Source: an uncultured Lachnospiraceae bacterium (lineage in GTDB: Bacteria; Bacillota; Clostridia; Lachnospirales; Lachnospiraceae). From it: a stretch of DNA of 64,000 bases. Positions 1 through 8,437 of the stretch are shown piece by piece (position 1 is the first letter of the stretch; each line of letters begins with the position of its first letter). The notes under the pieces are model-generated. The model was given only the letters and a program-made list of their open reading frames with translations. It had not been told where the DNA came from and did no database searches. The position numbers and the translations under genes are program-made. Where the stretch lies: NCBI GenBank assembly GCA_902489925.1, contig CABUBX010000001.1, positions 1 to 64,000 on the forward strand, given 5' to 3'.

Positions 1-53
1 AGACTGTAAATCTGTTGTCGACGACTTCGAAGGTTCGAATCCTTCTCCATCCA
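1..53 (+). tRNA. tRNA-Tyr (GTA), 5' part cut by window edge
   Basis: Only the 3' part is present. The anticodon loop is CTGTAAA (anticodon GTA), followed by the long variable arm typical of bacterial class II tRNA-Tyr, the T-arm GGTTCGAATCC and the acceptor strand ending CCATCC with discriminator A. CCA is not fully encoded. It is the first visible member of a four-tRNA cluster. Confidence 0.9.
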
Positions 54-85
54 TTACTGATTAAAAATCAGGTTTAATTGAATAT

Positions 86-159
<74 letters not shown>

Positions 160-165
160 CTCAAT

Positions 166-238
<73 letters not shown>

Positions 239-264
239 TTTTTTAGACAAATAATTGAATATAT

Positions 265-337
265 GGGATATTAGCTCAGTCGGTAGAGCACTTGACTTTT
301 AATCAAGTTGTCCGGGGTTCGAATCCCCGATGTCTCA
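265..337 (+). tRNA. tRNA-Lys (TTT)
   Basis: The acceptor pairs GGGATAT with ATGTCTC (with wobble pairs) and the discriminator is A. The anticodon loop is CTTTTAA (anticodon TTT) and the T-loop is GGTTCGAATCC. It is the last tRNA before the cluster's terminator. Confidence 0.95.
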
Positions 338-343
338 TTATGG

Positions 344-372
344 TCCGTGGAAATATTCCACGGATTTTTTTT
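344..372 (+). terminator. Intrinsic terminator of the tRNA cluster
   Basis: A 9-bp stem, TCCGTGGAA/TTCCACGGA, is followed directly by a run of eight T. It lies seven bases after tRNA-Lys. Confidence 0.9.
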
Positions 373-390
373 AAGTTATCCACTTTATTG

Positions 391-419
391 TTGGATAAAA
401 TGTAAAAAAAGTGTATAAT
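391..419 (+). promoter_or_regulatory. Promoter of dut
   Basis: TTGGAT (391-396), a 17-bp spacer and TATAAT (414-419) form a sigma-A-type promoter. It lies 33 bp before the dut start and just after the tRNA terminator. Confidence 0.75.
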
Positions 420-451
420 TGAGTAATAGCAGTCCTAAAAGGAGGATAACG

Positions 452-886
452 ATGGAAACGATTCGTATTAAATATTTTACAGATAAAATAGAAAAATTGA
501 GATATATTGACGGAAAGTCAGATTGGATTGATTTAAGAGCGGCAGAAGATGTGATATTAAAAGCAGGCGAGTTTAAATTAATTCCATTAGGTATTGCGAT
601 GAAGCTGCCAAAAGGTTATGAGGCTCATGTTGTACCGCGTTCAAGTACATTTAAAAACTTTGGAATTTTGCAGACAAATAGTATGGGAATTATAGATGAG
701 ACATATTGTGGAGATAATGATCAGTGGTTCTTTCCGGCTTTAGCTATGCGGGATACTGAGATTCATGTCAATGACAGGATTTGTCAATTTAGAATTATGT
801 CGCATCAGCCACATATAGAATTTGAGACGGCAGAGATGCTTGACGGCACTGATAGAGGCGGGTTCGGTTCTACAGGTATTAAGTAA
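452..886 (+). CDS. dut: Trimeric dUTPase (dUTP diphosphatase)
   Basis: The 144-aa product is predicted to hydrolyse dUTP to dUMP and pyrophosphate, keeping uracil out of DNA and supplying dUMP for thymidylate. All five motifs of the homotrimeric family are visible in order: DLRA near residue 30, PRSS near 60, [10 protein letters not shown] near 80, the RICQF region near 115 and the glycine-rich RGGFGSTG close to the C-terminus. Motif III reads YCGD where many family members have YRGE, and a short segment follows it, so this is a divergent but complete copy. The start was set at 452 because AAAGGAGG lies 6-7 bases upstream; the in-frame start at 419 overlaps the -10 box. It is probably monocistronic, since a hairpin follows. 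Confidence 0.9.
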   Translation: METIRIKYFTDKIEKLRYIDGKSDWIDLRAAEDVILKAGEFKLIPLGIAMKLPKGYEAHVVPRSSTFKNFGILQTNSMGIIDETYCGDNDQWFFPALAMRDTEIHVNDRICQFRIMSHQPHIEFETAEMLDGTDRGGFGSTGIK

Positions 887-898
887 ATTAATAAGAAA

Positions 899-934
899 AA
901 GCGCGGTGCCCTATTTGGGCAGCCGCACTGTTTT
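899..934 (+). terminator. Probable terminator of dut
   Basis: GCGCGGTGCCC can pair with GGGCAGCCGCAC, with one bulge and one mismatch, and GTTTT follows. The T-run is short, so termination may be partial. Confidence 0.55.
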
Positions 935-982
935 AACAATAAAAAATATAATGTCACCGAAGGTAAGAAGGAGATTTTTACT

Positions 983-1855
983 GTGAAAAAAATAGGAAGA
1001 AATGATTCGTGTTGGTGCGGAAGTGGTAAAAAATATAAAAATTGTCATGAAGCGATGGATGAAAAATTAAGAGTATATATGGAAAAAGGCTGCATTGTGC
1101 CGACACATGATATTATAAAGACGCCTGAGCAGATTGCAGGAATCCGTGAAAGCGGCAAAGTGAATGTTGCTATTTTAGACGCGGTTGCCTCAGAGATTAA
1201 AGCCGGAATGTCAACTGAAGATATTGATAAGATTGTATGTCGTGTGACAAAAGAATACGGTGCGATTGCGGCACCGCTTGGATATGAGGGTTTTCCTAAA
1301 AGTGTGTGCACATCGATTAACAGTCAGGTTTGTCACGGTATTCCGTCAGAGGAGGATATCCTGGAGGACGGTGATATTATTAATGTGGATGTGTCTACAA
1401 TTTATAAAGGATATTATTCTGATTCATCGAGAATGTTTTGTATTGGCAATGTGAGTGAGGAGATGCGCCGTCTTGTCGAGGTAACAAAGCAAAGCATACA
1501 GGTAGGTCTTGAACAAGTAAAGCCATGGAATTTTATGGGAGATATGGGTGAAGCTATTCATAATTATGTGAAGGCTCACGGTTATACGGTTGTTCAGGAT
1601 ATTGGAGGACACGGTGTAGGGCTTGAATTTCATGAAGAACCTTTTGTGAGCTATGTGACAAAAAAAGGAACAGAGATGGTTTTAGTTCCGGGAATGGTAT
1701 TTACGATAGAGCCGATGGTCAATATGGGTTCAGATGAAATTTTTATTGATGAAGCGAATGACTGGACTGTATACACCGATGATAATATGCCGTCGGCCCA
1801 GTGGGAGATTACTGTGGCTGTCACAGAAGACGGCTATGAAGTTTTGGCATGGTAA
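983..1855 (+). CDS. map: Type I methionine aminopeptidase with N-terminal SEC-C zinc motif
   Basis: The 290-aa cytosolic metallopeptidase is predicted to remove the initiator methionine from new proteins. Residues 1-30 form a SEC-C metal-binding motif (CWCGSGKKYKNCH), an extension seen in many Clostridia and also at the C-terminus of SecA; the catalytic domain starts near residue 40. Family metal ligands are visible: the DVS segment (Asp) near 128, the DSSR Asp near 139, GHGVG (His) near 205, and the Glu residues of FTIEP near 238 and of AQWEITV near 273. The start is a GTG at 983 with AAGGAG 9 bases upstream. The SEC-C tail may help it dock near the ribosome, which is an inference. Confidence 0.93.
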   Translation: MKKIGRNDSCWCGSGKKYKNCHEAMDEKLRVYMEKGCIVPTHDIIKTPEQIAGIRESGKVNVAILDAVASEIKAGMSTEDIDKIVCRVTKEYGAIAAPLGYEGFPKSVCTSINSQVCHGIPSEEDILEDGDIINVDVSTIYKGYYSDSSRMFCIGNVSEEMRRLVEVTKQSIQVGLEQVKPWNFMGDMGEAIHNYVKAHGYTVVQDIGGHGVGLEFHEEPFVSYVTKKGTEMVLVPGMVFTIEPMVNMGSDEIFIDEANDWTVYTDDNMPSAQWEITVAVTEDGYEVLAW

Positions 1856-1931
1856 AGAAAAAAATTATTCATTAAAAATAGAAAATAGGAAATAATATTA
1901 TTAAATATTGAATTGAGGGAGGGAAATCAAT

Positions 1932-3149
1932 ATGAAACTGCAATTTCAGGAAAGAGAATTTGTGCCGGTTCTTTTAGGTGCAGATATTAACACATACAGT
2001 GTTGCGAGAGCATTTTATGAGGCTTATCAGATTAAAACATATGTTTTTGGAAAATATATGTCAGGACCGAGCTGCTACAGCAAAATTATTAATTATAGAG
2101 CAAATCCAAAGATGGATACAGAAGAAGTTCTTTTGAAAGCAATTAATGCGGTATCAAAACGTTATAAAGATAAAAAGATTTTGCTTTTAGGCTGCGGTGA
2201 TAACTATGTGACACTTGTAAGCCGCTGTAAAGACAGGCTTCCGGAAAATGTTATTGCACCGTACATTGATATTGAGCAGATGAATCAGCTTGTTGATAAA
2301 GAGCATTTTTATAAATTATGCGATAAATACGGCATTGATTACCCGGCGACACTTATTTACAGGCAGGAGATGGGAATGGATTTTGAAGTAAAATTCACTT
2401 ATCCTGTAATTTTAAAGCCATCAGACGGTGTGGATTATTTTGCTCATAGCTTTGAAGGTCAGAATAAGGTTTATGTGATTAAAAGCCGTCATGAACTTGA
2501 AACAACAATTCAAAAAATTTATGAGTCAGGCTATAGCAATTCTTTGATTATCCAGGATATGATTCCGGGCAATGATGAGTATATGCGGGTGCTCACAAGT
2601 TATTCCGGAAAAGATAAGAAGGTTAAGATGATGTGTCTTGGACATGTGCTTCTTGAGGAACATACACCGCTTGGAATGGGAAATCATGCACTTATTTTGA
2701 CAGAGCCTAATGAGCCGCTGATGGAAAAGGCAAAAAAATTACTTGAAGATATTGGATTTACGGGATTTTCTAATTTTGATATTAAATATGATTCAAGAGA
2801 CGGAAAGTTTAAATTTTTTGAATTGAATGTTCGTCAGGGAAGAAGTAATTTTTATGTGACAAATTCCGGCTTTAATGTTGCCAAATATCTTGTGGAAGAT
2901 TATATTGAAAATAAAGAGATTCCGTTTCAAATTGCACAAAAAGAGTATTTGTGGATGGTTGTTCCTAAGTATGTTGCTTTTAAGTACGTTAAGGACAAAG
3001 AGACAAAGAAAAAGATGCGCCAGCTTATAAAAGAGAAAAAAATGGTGAATCCTTTATTTATGAGAAATGATTTAGGGCTTAAAAGATATCTTAGACTTGT
3101 TAAAAATCATTTGAGACAATATGGTAACTTTAGAAAATACTATAAATGA
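1932..3149 (+). CDS. D-aspartate-ligase-like ATP-grasp carboxylate-amine ligase
   Basis: The 405-aa ATP-grasp protein resembles, as I recall it, the D-aspartate ligase of Enterococcus faecium (Aslfm), which activates D-Asp as beta-aspartyl phosphate and joins it to the epsilon-amine of Lys in the peptidoglycan stem. The N-terminus (EFVPVLLGADINTYSVARAF) and the LLLGCGDNYV segment near residue 95 follow that protein's pattern. The ATP-grasp core includes YPVILKPSDG near 155 and the C-terminal metal-binding ELNVRQGRSNFY near 297. There is no signal peptide, so it is cytosolic. GGAGGG precedes the ATG. The next gene is an aspartate racemase and the one after is a Mur ligase, which strongly supports a wall cross-bridge role. 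A carbamoyl-phosphate-synthase-like or other peptide ligase is the alternative. Confidence 0.8.
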   Translation: MKLQFQEREFVPVLLGADINTYSVARAFYEAYQIKTYVFGKYMSGPSCYSKIINYRANPKMDTEEVLLKAINAVSKRYKDKKILLLGCGDNYVTLVSRCKDRLPENVIAPYIDIEQMNQLVDKEHFYKLCDKYGIDYPATLIYRQEMGMDFEVKFTYPVILKPSDGVDYFAHSFEGQNKVYVIKSRHELETTIQKIYESGYSNSLIIQDMIPGNDEYMRVLTSYSGKDKKVKMMCLGHVLLEEHTPLGMGNHALILTEPNEPLMEKAKKLLEDIGFTGFSNFDIKYDSRDGKFKFFELNVRQGRSNFYVTNSGFNVAKYLVEDYIENKEIPFQIAQKEYLWMVVPKYVAFKYVKDKETKKKMRQLIKEKKMVNPLFMRNDLGLKRYLRLVKNHLRQYGNFRKYYK

Positions 3150-3163
3150 GTAAGGTAGGTTCA

Positions 3164-3883
3164 ATGATAAATCATAGCAGCAAGAAAAAGCTGGGCGTTA
3201 TTGGCGGGCTTGGTCCTGCCGCCTCCAGCTTCTATTATAAAGGTATTATAGAGCACACACTGGCAGATTGTGACCAGGACCACATTGACATGGTGATATT
3301 AAGTCATGCGACAATGCCTGACAGAACAAAAGCAATAGAAACCGGTGATGATAAGCAGCTTATTGAGCTTCTTCAGGAGGATATCAAAACACTCGAAAGC
3401 TTGGGGGTAGAAAACATAGCAATTCCATGCAACACATCCCATTATTATTTTGAGCAGATGCAGTCTGTGACAAATATACCGATTATACATATGATTCGGG
3501 AAAGCGTTCGATATGCCGTAAGTCATTATGGTGATGTGAAAAAAATCGGAATTATGGGAACAGATGGAACAATCGATTCAGGAATTTATGATATTGAATG
3601 TAAGCGTGCCGGTGTGATTCCTGTTCATCCGTCTGAGGAAAAGCAAAAAGAAGTAATGCATATCATTTATGATGAAATTAAAAGCGGAAAACCGGGAACA
3701 GAAGCTATATTTGATGATGTGATGGATGAATTTTGCAAGCTGGATTGTGATGTTGTTATTCTTGCATGTACAGAGCTTTCGGTTTATAAACAGCTTCATC
3801 GGGTGCCGGATTTTTGTCTGGATGCAATGGATGTGCTTATTCGTGAATCAATTGTGAGGTCCAATGGGTCTTATATATCCTGA
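3164..3883 (+). CDS. Aspartate/glutamate racemase family protein (probable aspartate racemase)
   Basis: The product of about 239 aa belongs to the PLP-independent two-cysteine racemase family. It starts with the GVIGGLGP signature. The two catalytic cysteines lie in IPCNTSHYY (near residue 90) and LACTELS (near residue 200), spaced as in aspartate racemases. It would make D-Asp for the ATP-grasp ligase encoded just upstream. ATG 3164 has AAGGTAGG ahead of it; an in-frame ATG at 3146 overlaps the previous stop (ATGA) and would give 245 aa by translational coupling. A glutamate racemase role is possible, but the partner ligase favours aspartate. Confidence 0.82.
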   Translation: MINHSSKKKLGVIGGLGPAASSFYYKGIIEHTLADCDQDHIDMVILSHATMPDRTKAIETGDDKQLIELLQEDIKTLESLGVENIAIPCNTSHYYFEQMQSVTNIPIIHMIRESVRYAVSHYGDVKKIGIMGTDGTIDSGIYDIECKRAGVIPVHPSEEKQKEVMHIIYDEIKSGKPGTEAIFDDVMDEFCKLDCDVVILACTELSVYKQLHRVPDFCLDAMDVLIRESIVRSNGSYIS

Positions 3884-3898
3884 CTGGAGGAATAAATT

Positions 3899-5407
3899 AT
3901 GGAAAGACATGAGCTTAAAGATTATTTAGAAATACTTCAAAATGCAGGTCTTGTGACAGATTATAATCTTAATGGTAAAGACGGGCAGTTAATCGAGAGT
4001 CTGACTTACAATTCAAAGGAGGCTGTAAAAAATACACTGTTTGTCTGCAAAGGGGCAGCTTTTAAACGTGCATATCTTGATATGGCGATTGATGCGGGGG
4101 CGGCAGCCTATGTCAGTGAAGTAAAATATGAGACAGCAGCGCCATATATTATAGTGAATGATATCAAGCGGGCGATGCCAAAGCTGGCAGATTTTTACTA
4201 TAATCAGATATGGAAAAAACTGAATATGCTTGGAATTACAGGGACAAAGGGAAAATCGACAACTGTTTATTTTATTAAAGCTATTTTGGATGATTATTTG
4301 ATTTCACGCGGAAAAAAAGACAGTGCAGTGCTTTCATCTATTGACACCTATGATGGTATTGTTAATGAAGTGTCTCATCTGACAACCCCGGAGGCTTTAG
4401 AGCTTCATAAACATTTTAAAAATGCAGTGGATTCAGGTATTGAGTTTCTTGAGATGGAAGTGTCCAGTCAGGCGCTGAAATATCACAGAACCGATGAGGT
4501 TATGTTTGATGTAGGTGCTTTTTTAAATATTTCAGAGGACCATATCAGCCCGATTGAGCATCCTGATTTTAATGATTATTTCCAGTCAAAGTTAAAGATG
4601 TTTGCTCAGGTCAAGACAGCGTGTATAAATCTGGAAAGTGATTATCTCGATGAAATTATGGATGCGGCAAAGGCTTCAGAGAAAATCATTACCTTCGGTC
4701 AGACAGATAAGGCGGATATTTATGCTTATAATATTCACAAGGAAGGGACAGATACAGCGTTTAATATTCATTGCGATAAGTTTGACATGCCTTTTAAAAT
4801 TTCTATTCCGGGTTCTTTTAACGTGGAAAATGCACTGGCAGCCGTGGCTATGCTTTATGAGTATGATATTCCTGTAGAGCATATTTATAATGGGCTTTAC
4901 AAAGCTCATCCAAGCGGACGGATGGAAATGTATGCAACAGAAGACAAGAAGATTGTAGCTGTTGCAGATTTTGCACATAATAAATTAAGTTTTGAAAAGC
5001 TTTTTGGCTCTATGAGGGCAGAGTATCCGAATTACCATATGATAGCCTTTTTTGGATGCCCCGGCGGTAAAGGTTTTAACAGACGCCGTCCGATGGCAGA
5101 AACAGCAGCAGCGTTTGCGGATAAGGTTTATATTGTTGCCGATGACCCAGGGGATGAACCTTTTGCGGAAACGGCAGCAGAGCTTGAATCGTATATTAAA
5201 CCTACAGGTACACCATATGAGATTATTGAAAGTCGATTGGAAGCAATCGAAAAAGCATTCAGACAGATTACAGAGCCAACAATTCTTGTGATGGCCGGAA
5301 AGGGCAGCGACGAGTTTATTAAATACGGAACAACGTATATTCCGTGTTTATCTGATGGACAGTTTGTGGCAAAGCTTATAAGGGAATATGATGAAAATCA
5401 CAGATAA
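3899..5407 (+). CDS. murE: MurE-type UDP-MurNAc-tripeptide ligase, non-DNPR motif
   Basis: The 502-aa Mur ligase would add the third amino acid (L-Lys, DAP or a relative) to UDP-MurNAc-L-Ala-D-Glu in the cytosol. The N-terminal UDP-binding domain is followed by the P-loop GITGTKGKSTT near residue 115, a central ATPase domain (TTPEA, EVSSQAL), and a C-terminal domain with HPSGRMEMY and VMAGKGSD. The position of the DAP-recognition motif DNPR is DDPG here, within VADDPGDEPF. It lacks the Arg that contacts meso-DAP, so a Lys-type or atypical acceptor is suggested. GGAGGA sits 9 bases before the ATG and the gene is 15 bp after the racemase. Gene order suggests a dedicated MurE for the D-Asp branch; a second murE may exist elsewhere. 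Confidence 0.83.
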   Translation: MERHELKDYLEILQNAGLVTDYNLNGKDGQLIESLTYNSKEAVKNTLFVCKGAAFKRAYLDMAIDAGAAAYVSEVKYETAAPYIIVNDIKRAMPKLADFYYNQIWKKLNMLGITGTKGKSTTVYFIKAILDDYLISRGKKDSAVLSSIDTYDGIVNEVSHLTTPEALELHKHFKNAVDSGIEFLEMEVSSQALKYHRTDEVMFDVGAFLNISEDHISPIEHPDFNDYFQSKLKMFAQVKTACINLESDYLDEIMDAAKASEKIITFGQTDKADIYAYNIHKEGTDTAFNIHCDKFDMPFKISIPGSFNVENALAAVAMLYEYDIPVEHIYNGLYKAHPSGRMEMYATEDKKIVAVADFAHNKLSFEKLFGSMRAEYPNYHMIAFFGCPGGKGFNRRRPMAETAAAFADKVYIVADDPGDEPFAETAAELESYIKPTGTPYEIIESRLEAIEKAFRQITEPTILVMAGKGSDEFIKYGTTYIPCLSDGQFVAKLIREYDENHR

Positions 5408-6824
5408 TTTATATGAAAAACTTACGGCATATGGAAAAAGCGATTATTATCCTTTTCATATGCCGGGACATAAAAGAAATGAAACATTTTTAAAACTGGA
5501 AAATTCCATAAAGTCAGATATTACAGAGATTGATGGTTTTGATAACCTTCACAGGGCGAAAAGTATTATTCTTGAGGCGGAACAAAGAGCTTCGGCGCTT
5601 TATGGGGCAAAGGAGACACATTTTCTTGTTAATGGGAGCTCGGTAGGTCTGTTAGCGGCAATTTACGGATGTTGTAAGCATGGAGATAAGCTTCTTATGG
5701 CGAGAAATTGTCATAAATCGGTATATCATGCCGTTGAGCTTCAAGGACTTATGCCTGTATACATATATCCCCATATTCATGAAAAATATGGTATTTACGA
5801 AGGGATAGACGCCAATGAAGTTGGCAGACTGTTAAGTGAAAATCCTGATGTCAAGGCGGTTATCATTACTTCTCCGACCTATGAGGGCATTGTATCAGAT
5901 ATAAAAAAAATAGCGGATAAGGTTCATCAATACAATATTCCGCTCATTGTTGATGAGGCGCACGGCGCACATTTTGGGTTTCACGAATCCTTCCCAAAGG
6001 GCGCGATGGCTTTGGGGGCGGATATTGTTATCCATAGTGTCCATAAAACATTGCCATCATTGACGCAGACGGCACTTTTGCATATGCGCGGCGATGTTGC
6101 CAACAGGGCGGCTGTTCGTAAATATCTTACATATTTTCAGACAAGCAGTCCGTCATACTTATTTATGTCTTCAATTGACCGATGCATGACCCTGCTTCAG
6201 GAGAGAGGTCATGAGCTTTTTGAAACTTATAATAAGAAGCTTGATAATTTTTATAAAAATGTTGGAAATCTTACAAGTTTAGAGCTGCTGAAAAAGGAAA
6301 ACCTTACAGATGGGATAAGCTATGATTTTGACAAGTCAAAAATTGTCATATTTTCTAATACGGTCAGTGCTTGTGGAAACGGGCTTTATGATATATTATT
6401 AGATAAATACCATTTACAAATGGAAATGGCGTCGCGTGATTATGTGCTTGCCATGACCAGTTTTTGTGATACGGACAGTGGCTTTTTAAGATTTATATCA
6501 GCGCTTCGGGCTATTGATACAGAGCTGTCCTTGGGAAATCTCAAATACAGAAAATATCCTTTATTTGAGACAGAGGATGCAACGCCTGTCATGACAATTG
6601 AGGCGGCTGTGGCATCTGAGAAAAAAGCAGTGCCGCTGGAGGAAAGCGAAGGCTGCATTTCGGCAGAATATGCCTATATTTATCCTCCGGGTGTGCCATT
6701 TTTGACTCCGGGAGAAAAAATTACAAAAAATCATTTATTAAAGATAAAATCCTTTGCCGAGGAAGGCTTTGCCATAGAAGGTTTAGAGGATGGAAGCTTA
6801 AATCAGATTTATGTTACAGTATGA
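5391..6824 (+). CDS. Orn/Lys/Arg decarboxylase family PLP enzyme (YaaO/SpeA-like)
   Basis: The 477-aa fold-type I PLP enzyme belongs to the major Orn/Lys/Arg decarboxylase family and would convert a basic amino acid to a polyamine precursor. It opens with the HMPGHKRN signature. VDEAHGAHFGF (near 190) and SVHKTLPSLTQ (near 220) supply the cofactor aspartate and the Schiff-base lysine. The C-terminal domain ends with the PPGVPFLTPGE motif. The reading frame overlaps the end of murE by 17 bases, so the two are co-translated. Start 5391 is favoured over 5388 by the distance from AAGGGA. Which of Lys, Arg or Orn is used cannot be read from sequence. In Bacillus the relative yaaO lies near holB, as here. 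Confidence 0.85.
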   Translation: MKITDNLYEKLTAYGKSDYYPFHMPGHKRNETFLKLENSIKSDITEIDGFDNLHRAKSIILEAEQRASALYGAKETHFLVNGSSVGLLAAIYGCCKHGDKLLMARNCHKSVYHAVELQGLMPVYIYPHIHEKYGIYEGIDANEVGRLLSENPDVKAVIITSPTYEGIVSDIKKIADKVHQYNIPLIVDEAHGAHFGFHESFPKGAMALGADIVIHSVHKTLPSLTQTALLHMRGDVANRAAVRKYLTYFQTSSPSYLFMSSIDRCMTLLQERGHELFETYNKKLDNFYKNVGNLTSLELLKKENLTDGISYDFDKSKIVIFSNTVSACGNGLYDILLDKYHLQMEMASRDYVLAMTSFCDTDSGFLRFISALRAIDTELSLGNLKYRKYPLFETEDATPVMTIEAAVASEKKAVPLEESEGCISAEYAYIYPPGVPFLTPGEKITKNHLLKIKSFAEEGFAIEGLEDGSLNQIYVTV

Positions 6825-6832
6825 GGTGACAC

Positions 6833-7420
6833 ATGGGTAAATTATTTTGTATGATGGGTAAAAGTGCCTCAGGAAAAGATACGATATATAAGGCACTGAC
6901 TGAGGATGACACATTGGGACTTCATACAGTTATTCCTTATACAACCCGACCAATCCGTGAAGGTGAGGCAGAGGGTGAAAATTATTATTTTGTTGACGAA
7001 AAGACGTATGGCCGAATGGCTGATGAGGGAAAAATCATTGAAGCGCGCGCTTATCATACAGTCCATGGTTTATGGCGGTATTTTACGGCAGATGACGGAC
7101 AGATTGATTTTTCAAAAGGTAATTTTATTGTCATCGGAACGCTGGAGGCTTATGAGCAATTTTCGAGTTATTTCGGGAAAGACAGTGTACTTCCGATTTA
7201 TATAAATGTTGAAGACGGACAGCGTCTAATGCGGGCGCTTTCGCGGGAAAGGCAGCAGAAGCAGCCCAAATATGCAGAGCTGTGCCGAAGATTTCTTGCG
7301 GATTGTGAAGATTTTTCGGAGGAAAAGCTTAAAAACGCAGGAATTGATAAGTTTTATAATAATGATTCTTTGGAGACGTGCATTTTAGAAGTAAAGAGAG
7401 CTGTCCGAAGGAGGTTGTAG
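6833..7420 (+). CDS. Guanylate-kinase-like protein
   Basis: The 195-aa P-loop kinase has the guanylate kinase fold: Walker A GKSASGKDT at residue 9, the nucleotide-binding TTRPIREGE near 40 and the YYFVD segment near 54. The P-loop differs from the usual GPSGVGKGT of true Gmk, and the C-terminal half is divergent, so it is probably a paralogue rather than the essential Gmk. It sits 8 bp after the decarboxylase, at the place where Bacillus has tmk in the yaaO-tmk-holB order. A nucleotide-kinase role is likely; the substrate is uncertain. Confidence 0.75.
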   Translation: MGKLFCMMGKSASGKDTIYKALTEDDTLGLHTVIPYTTRPIREGEAEGENYYFVDEKTYGRMADEGKIIEARAYHTVHGLWRYFTADDGQIDFSKGNFIVIGTLEAYEQFSSYFGKDSVLPIYINVEDGQRLMRALSRERQQKQPKYAELCRRFLADCEDFSEEKLKNAGIDKFYNNDSLETCILEVKRAVRRRL

Positions 7421-7446
7421 CTTGTAATAGAAAGGAGACACCGAAA

Positions 7447-8436
7447 ATGGCCGGATTTAATGCAATTATAGGACATGAGCAGATTATTGCTCATTTGAGC
7501 AGTTCGATGAAAAATAATAAGATTTCTCATGCATACATATTTAATGGTGAGCATGGGTCAGGTAAAAAAATGCTTGTACGAGCTTTTGTGAAAGCGCTTC
7601 AATGCGAAGCCGGTTATGGGGATTGCTGTGATATGTGCCGTTCATGTCATCAGGTAGATACGGGCAATCATCCGGATATTAAGTGGGTATCGCACGAGAA
7701 ACCGTCGAGTATCGGTGTTGAAGATATAAGGCTTCAGGTGAACAATGATATTGAAATTAAACAGTACAGCGGGAAGTACAAGATTTATATCATTGATGAG
7801 GCTGAAAAGATGACACAGCAGGCTCAGAATGCATTATTAAAGACTATAGAGGAACCGCCAGCCTATGGCATCATTATATTGCTTACAAGTAATATTGATA
7901 TCCTTCTTCCGACAATACGTTCAAGATGTGTGACTTTAAATATCCGCTCGGTAGAATTTGAGAAAATCAGAGATTATCTTATGAGCAAGTATGAAGTGCC
8001 GGATTATCAGGCAAAAATATGTGCTGCTTTTTCACAGGGAAATATGGGAAAAGCCATTCGCATGGCGACTTCATCTGATTTTAACGCAATGCATGAAGAA
8101 GTCCTTCATCTGCTTAAAAATATTGATAACATGGAAGTCCATGATATTATGAATGAAATTAAAAATTTGTCTGAATATAAAGTAGATATTTATGATGTGA
8201 TTGACATGATGATGATTTGGTACAGAGACATTATGATGCTTAAAATCACAAATGACCCGAATCTTCTTATTTTTCAGCAGGAATACGGGGCGCTCAGCAA
8301 ACGGGCAAAAAAGACGTCCTTTGATGGCATTGATATGATTATTCAGGCTATGGAAAAAGCAAAGGTGCGTCTTAAAGCAAATGTAAATTTTGACTTGTCA
8401 TTAGAGATGATGTTGTTGACAATAAAGGAGAATTAG
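7447..8436 (+). CDS. holB: DNA polymerase III delta' subunit
   Basis: The 329-aa AAA+ clamp-loader subunit is predicted to help open and load the beta sliding clamp. N-terminal features are the P-loop GEHGSGKK near residue 38, a four-cysteine zinc module around CDMCRSCH near 62, the Walker B IIDEAEKM near 117 and the SRC sensor (IRSRC) near 157. The C-terminal collar domain follows. The start at 7447 was chosen because AAAGGAGA lies 8 bases upstream; a longer frame begins inside the previous gene without such a site. Its stop is one base from the GTG of the next gene, so the two are coupled. Confidence 0.9.
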   Translation: MAGFNAIIGHEQIIAHLSSSMKNNKISHAYIFNGEHGSGKKMLVRAFVKALQCEAGYGDCCDMCRSCHQVDTGNHPDIKWVSHEKPSSIGVEDIRLQVNNDIEIKQYSGKYKIYIIDEAEKMTQQAQNALLKTIEEPPAYGIIILLTSNIDILLPTIRSRCVTLNIRSVEFEKIRDYLMSKYEVPDYQAKICAAFSQGNMGKAIRMATSSDFNAMHEEVLHLLKNIDNMEVHDIMNEIKNLSEYKVDIYDVIDMMMIWYRDIMMLKITNDPNLLIFQQEYGALSKRAKKTSFDGIDMIIQAMEKAKVRLKANVNFDLSLEMMLLTIKEN

Positions 8437-8437
8437 A

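Noticed and set aside
375..383. TTATCCACT near the left end as a DnaA box
   Set aside because: One mismatch from the consensus and alone; not enough for a call.
1932..3149. ATP-grasp protein as a carbamoyl-phosphate synthase part
   Set aside because: Its length, the GCGDNY segment and the aspartate racemase next to it fit a D-Asp-type ligase better.
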